A stretch of DNA of 64,000 nt, taken from contig CAYOHP010000009.1 of NCBI GenBank assembly GCA_964403795.1, forward strand, positions 1 to 64,000. The letters run 5' to 3'. Positions 61,848 through 64,000 of the stretch are shown one piece after another (the stretch's first letter is position 1; each line of letters starts with the position of its first letter). The position numbers and the translations under genes are program-made. The notes under the pieces are model-generated. The model searched no databases. It saw nothing but the letters and a program-made list of their open reading frames with translations, and was not told where the DNA came from. This stretch comes from CAYOHP01 sp964403795 [NCBI: uncultured bacterium] (GTDB lineage: Bacteria; Muiribacteriota; UBA6191; CAZXTJ01).

Positions 61848-63282
61848 TCAGGTCCTGGAGCGGATCGTCCGTAGGCGCCGGTAGAGGGAGGCCGGACTGA
61901 TCCCCAGGAGATCGGCGGCCCGCTCCCGGTTGCCCTCGGCCCGGGCGATGGCCTCCAGGATCTCCTGGTCGGTGATGCGGGCAAGCCGGGCCCGAGGCGT
62001 CTCCAGTACCCGACCCAGGACCTCGGGAGGGGTAGAAGCATCGATCCCGGCTTCTGAGGAGGACATGGACCCCGAGCCGGCACCCGGCGACGCCCACGAC
62101 CCGGATCCCGGACGCACCGACGCGGACGGAACCGCGGCCAGGTCGAGGGCCAGGTCCTCGACCCGGATCCTCCGGTCGCGACAGAGGGCGGCGGCCCGCT
62201 CCAGGGTGAGCCGCAACTCCCGCACGTTGCCCGGCCAGCGATGGCCGCGGAGCGCCTCCCGGGCACCGCTCTCGACCTGGAACCCGGGAGGCAGGAAGCT
62301 CCCGATCAGGGCATCGAGGTCCTCCAGGCGGTCCCGGAGCGGCGGTATCTCCAGCACCATGCCGGCGAGCCGGTGGAAGAGGTCCTGGCGGAACCTCCCT
62401 TCGGCCACCCGGGCGCGCAGGTCACGGTGGGTCGCCGCCACTACCCGCACCCGGACCCGGTGGGTCTGGTCGCTGCCGAGGGGACGTACCTCTCCCTCCT
62501 GCAGGACCCGGAGCAGCTGGGCCTGGACCGCGGCCGGCAGCTCGCCGATCTCGTCCAGGAACACCGTGCCGCGGTGGGCATCCCGGAAGGCCCCGGCCCG
62601 GTCCCGCTCGGCTCCCGTGAAGGCGCCTCGTACATGCCCGAAGAGTTCGCTCTGGGCCTGGGTCTCGTCCGCGAGCAGGGTGCAATCGACCACCCGGTAG
62701 GGAAGGTCATGACGCGGCCCCTGGGTATGGAGCGAGCGCGCGCGCCACGAGTTCCTTGCCGGTGCCGGTCTCGCCCAGGATCAGCACCGGGAGGTCCAGC
62801 CGGGCCAGGCGTTCCACCAACCCCGCCAGCCGCCGCATCCCCGGACTCGCTCCGACCAGGCCGGGCAACCGCGGCTCCTCGGCCAGCTCCAGGCTCCAGC
62901 TCTTGGGACGCAGCCTGAGCACCGTGGCCCCGAGCGAGAGCGGCGCCTCGGGCGGGAGCTCGGCATCGCGCACCGCGATCCCCGAGAGGCGCACCCCCGA
63001 CTTGCTCCCGAGGTCGAGCACCCGCCACCCCCGGCTCCCGGGCTCGAGTCGCAGGTGCTCGCGGGACACCGAAGCGTCGCCCAGGCGGACGTCGGCGGTC
63101 TCGCCCCTTCCGATCACCACGGGGTGCTCCGGCAGGGGGATCTCCCGCCCGGCGTCGGGTCCGCTCTCGACCACCAGCACCGCGCCCTCGACGACCAGCC
63201 TGGATCCGCCCGCGCCCGACGTGACCCGGGTCCGGGTCACCTCGTCGACGGCCTCTGGCGATCGCGACTCCCGCTCCGTCAC
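61848..63282 (-). pseudogene. FHA-sigma-54 activator, frameshifted by a 4-bp tandem duplication
   Basis: Start GTG 63282 (MTERESRSPEAVDE). An N-terminal FHA domain (about 30-130; HPVVIGRGETADVRLGD, VSREHLRLEPGS, SKSGVRLSG) precedes a NtrC-type AAA+ domain with Walker A LGETGTGKELVARAL. The frame then ends at ALAPYPGAAS-stop (62707). One shift restores the conserved continuation: HTQGPRHDLPYRVVDCTLL, GAFTGA, GTVFLDEIGEL, HRLAGMVLEIPPLRDR and a Fis-type helix-turn-helix (EAIARAEGNRERAADLLGIS). The plus strand reads GAGCGAGC at 62730-62737; removing one GAGC gives the canonical spacing ARALHTQGPRHDLPY. So the gene is broken by a duplication, unless the read is wrong or the site is phase-variable. 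Confidence 0.85.
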
Positions 63283-63295
63283 GCCCGTCCGCCGC

Positions 63296-64000
63296 TCATT
63301 CGGAGACCCCCACCGCGCCGGGCCGGGGCGGACGGGTCGGGAACCACTGCGCCACGTAGGCCCCGTCGGCGGTGGGCGGCACCGCGATCCCCGGGAGCTG
63401 GAAGGGACGTCCCAGGTCCACCCAGGCGCCACCCCCGACCTTGCGGGCGAAGCGATACCCGGCGGCCCGGGCGGCCCGCAGCACCCGGACGTCATGCCGC
63501 CCGTAGGGATAGGCCAGGCAGTCGACCGGCATGAGCAGTGCTTCCTCCAGCTCCTGGCGCGATCGGGTGAGCTCCCGGGCCAGGGCGGCCTCCGAGAGCC
63601 GGGTCAGATCGGGATGGGTCTCGCTGTGTCCGCAGATCTGGTGTCCCCGACGCGCCATGTCGCGCACCTCGTCCATCTTCATGTGGCGGTGACCGTGCGC
63701 CAGCGTCCCGGTGACCACCGCGAAGTTCCCCTTCTGCCCGCGCTGATCGAGCATGCGCCGCGCCTCCCGCTCGTGCGACCGGTAACCGTCGTCGAAGGTG
63801 AGCAGCACGGCCCGCTCCGGCACCGGCCGCTTGCCTTCGGCGATCGCGGCCAGATCCCGGAAGGTGAGCGTCTGGACCCTCCGGGCGGCCAGGGCATCGA
63901 GGAAGGACTCGAGCCGCGCCGGTGCGATCGAGTTCGCCCAGCCGTGGCTCCCCGGCGCCAGGTCCACCACCTGGTGGAACATGAAGATCGGGATCCGGAC
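63296..64000 (-). CDS. Polysaccharide deacetylase (NodB/CE4-like), 5' end cut
   Basis: The visible 234 residues form a CE4 carbohydrate esterase that removes N- or O-acetyl groups from polysaccharides such as peptidoglycan, chitin oligomers or exopolysaccharide. Seen are the TFDDGY motif (metal-binding Asp) near the middle, the metal-binding HxxxH in CGHSETHPDLTRL, and the later YPYGRHDVRVLRAARAAGYRFA. The frame continues to 64000 (VRIPIFMFHQV), so the start lies beyond the window; an internal ATG at 63982 is probably not the true start. It ends 14 bases before the FHA regulator start on the same strand. Probably exported, but the signal peptide is not visible. Confidence 0.9.
   Translation of the reverse strand, partial: VRIPIFMFHQVVDLAPGSHGWANSIAPARLESFLDALAARRVQTLTFRDLAAIAEGKRPVPERAVLLTFDDGYRSHEREARRMLDQRGQKGNFAVVTGTLAHGHRHMKMDEVRDMARRGHQICGHSETHPDLTRLSEAALARELTRSRQELEEALLMPVDCLAYPYGRHDVRVLRAARAAGYRFARKVGGGAWVDLGRPFQLPGIAVPPTADGAYVAQWFPTRPPRPGAVGVSE

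Overview
The window is about 70% G+C and densely coded. It carries five Hanks-type Ser/Thr kinases (one fused to a formylglycine-generating-enzyme-like domain), two secreted proteins of about 4,000 residues, an RtcB/RtcA/RtcR RNA-repair locus and sigma-54 regulators. This suits a high-GC Planctomycetota or Myxococcota-like bacterium. The phylum is an inference from gene content; there is no rRNA or other marker here. I see no CRISPR array, transposase, tRNA or rRNA.

Layout. 1-3031: the end of an MBOAT acyltransferase, a Gly/Cys-rich lipoprotein-like gene and a kinase-FGE fusion. 3033-6707 (minus): pirin, then a kinase translationally coupled to an RluA-type pseudouridine synthase. 6806-9015: two secreted proteins. 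9023-15408 (minus): Kup potassium transporter, a repeat- and hairpin-rich spacer, a cysteine-repeat secreted protein, a TPM-domain gene pair, a second repeat-bearing spacer and a secreted protein. 15655-21499 (minus): a kinase whose catalytic loop is unrecognisable, a methyltransferase, and 2-oxoacid:ferredoxin oxidoreductase KorB and KorA. 21742-29528: the RNA-repair locus, with rtcB and rtcA on minus behind a good sigma-54 -24/-12 promoter, rtcR divergent, and a 1,204-residue kinase coupled to rtcA. 29529-30834: RsgA.

30722-57976 is one minus-strand operon-like block of about 27 kb. It encodes two giant secreted multidomain proteins, a membrane kinase and a small secreted protein, with ATGA overlaps at two junctions. 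Upstream, at 58034-58109, lie three copies of a 14-bp perfect palindrome about three helical turns apart, a likely operator. This block is the best candidate for an undescribed system: a surface or periplasmic assembly co-expressed with a transmembrane Ser/Thr kinase.

58227-64000: two small secreted proteins, two tandem fusions of a cyclic-nucleotide-binding domain to a MinD/CpaE-like domain, a sigma-54/FHA regulator broken by a 4-bp tandem duplication, and a polysaccharide deacetylase that runs off the end.

Two kinases are coupled through 4-nt GTGA overlaps to RNA enzymes (rtcA-kinase and kinase-rluA), so Ser/Thr signalling linked to RNA processing may be a local theme.
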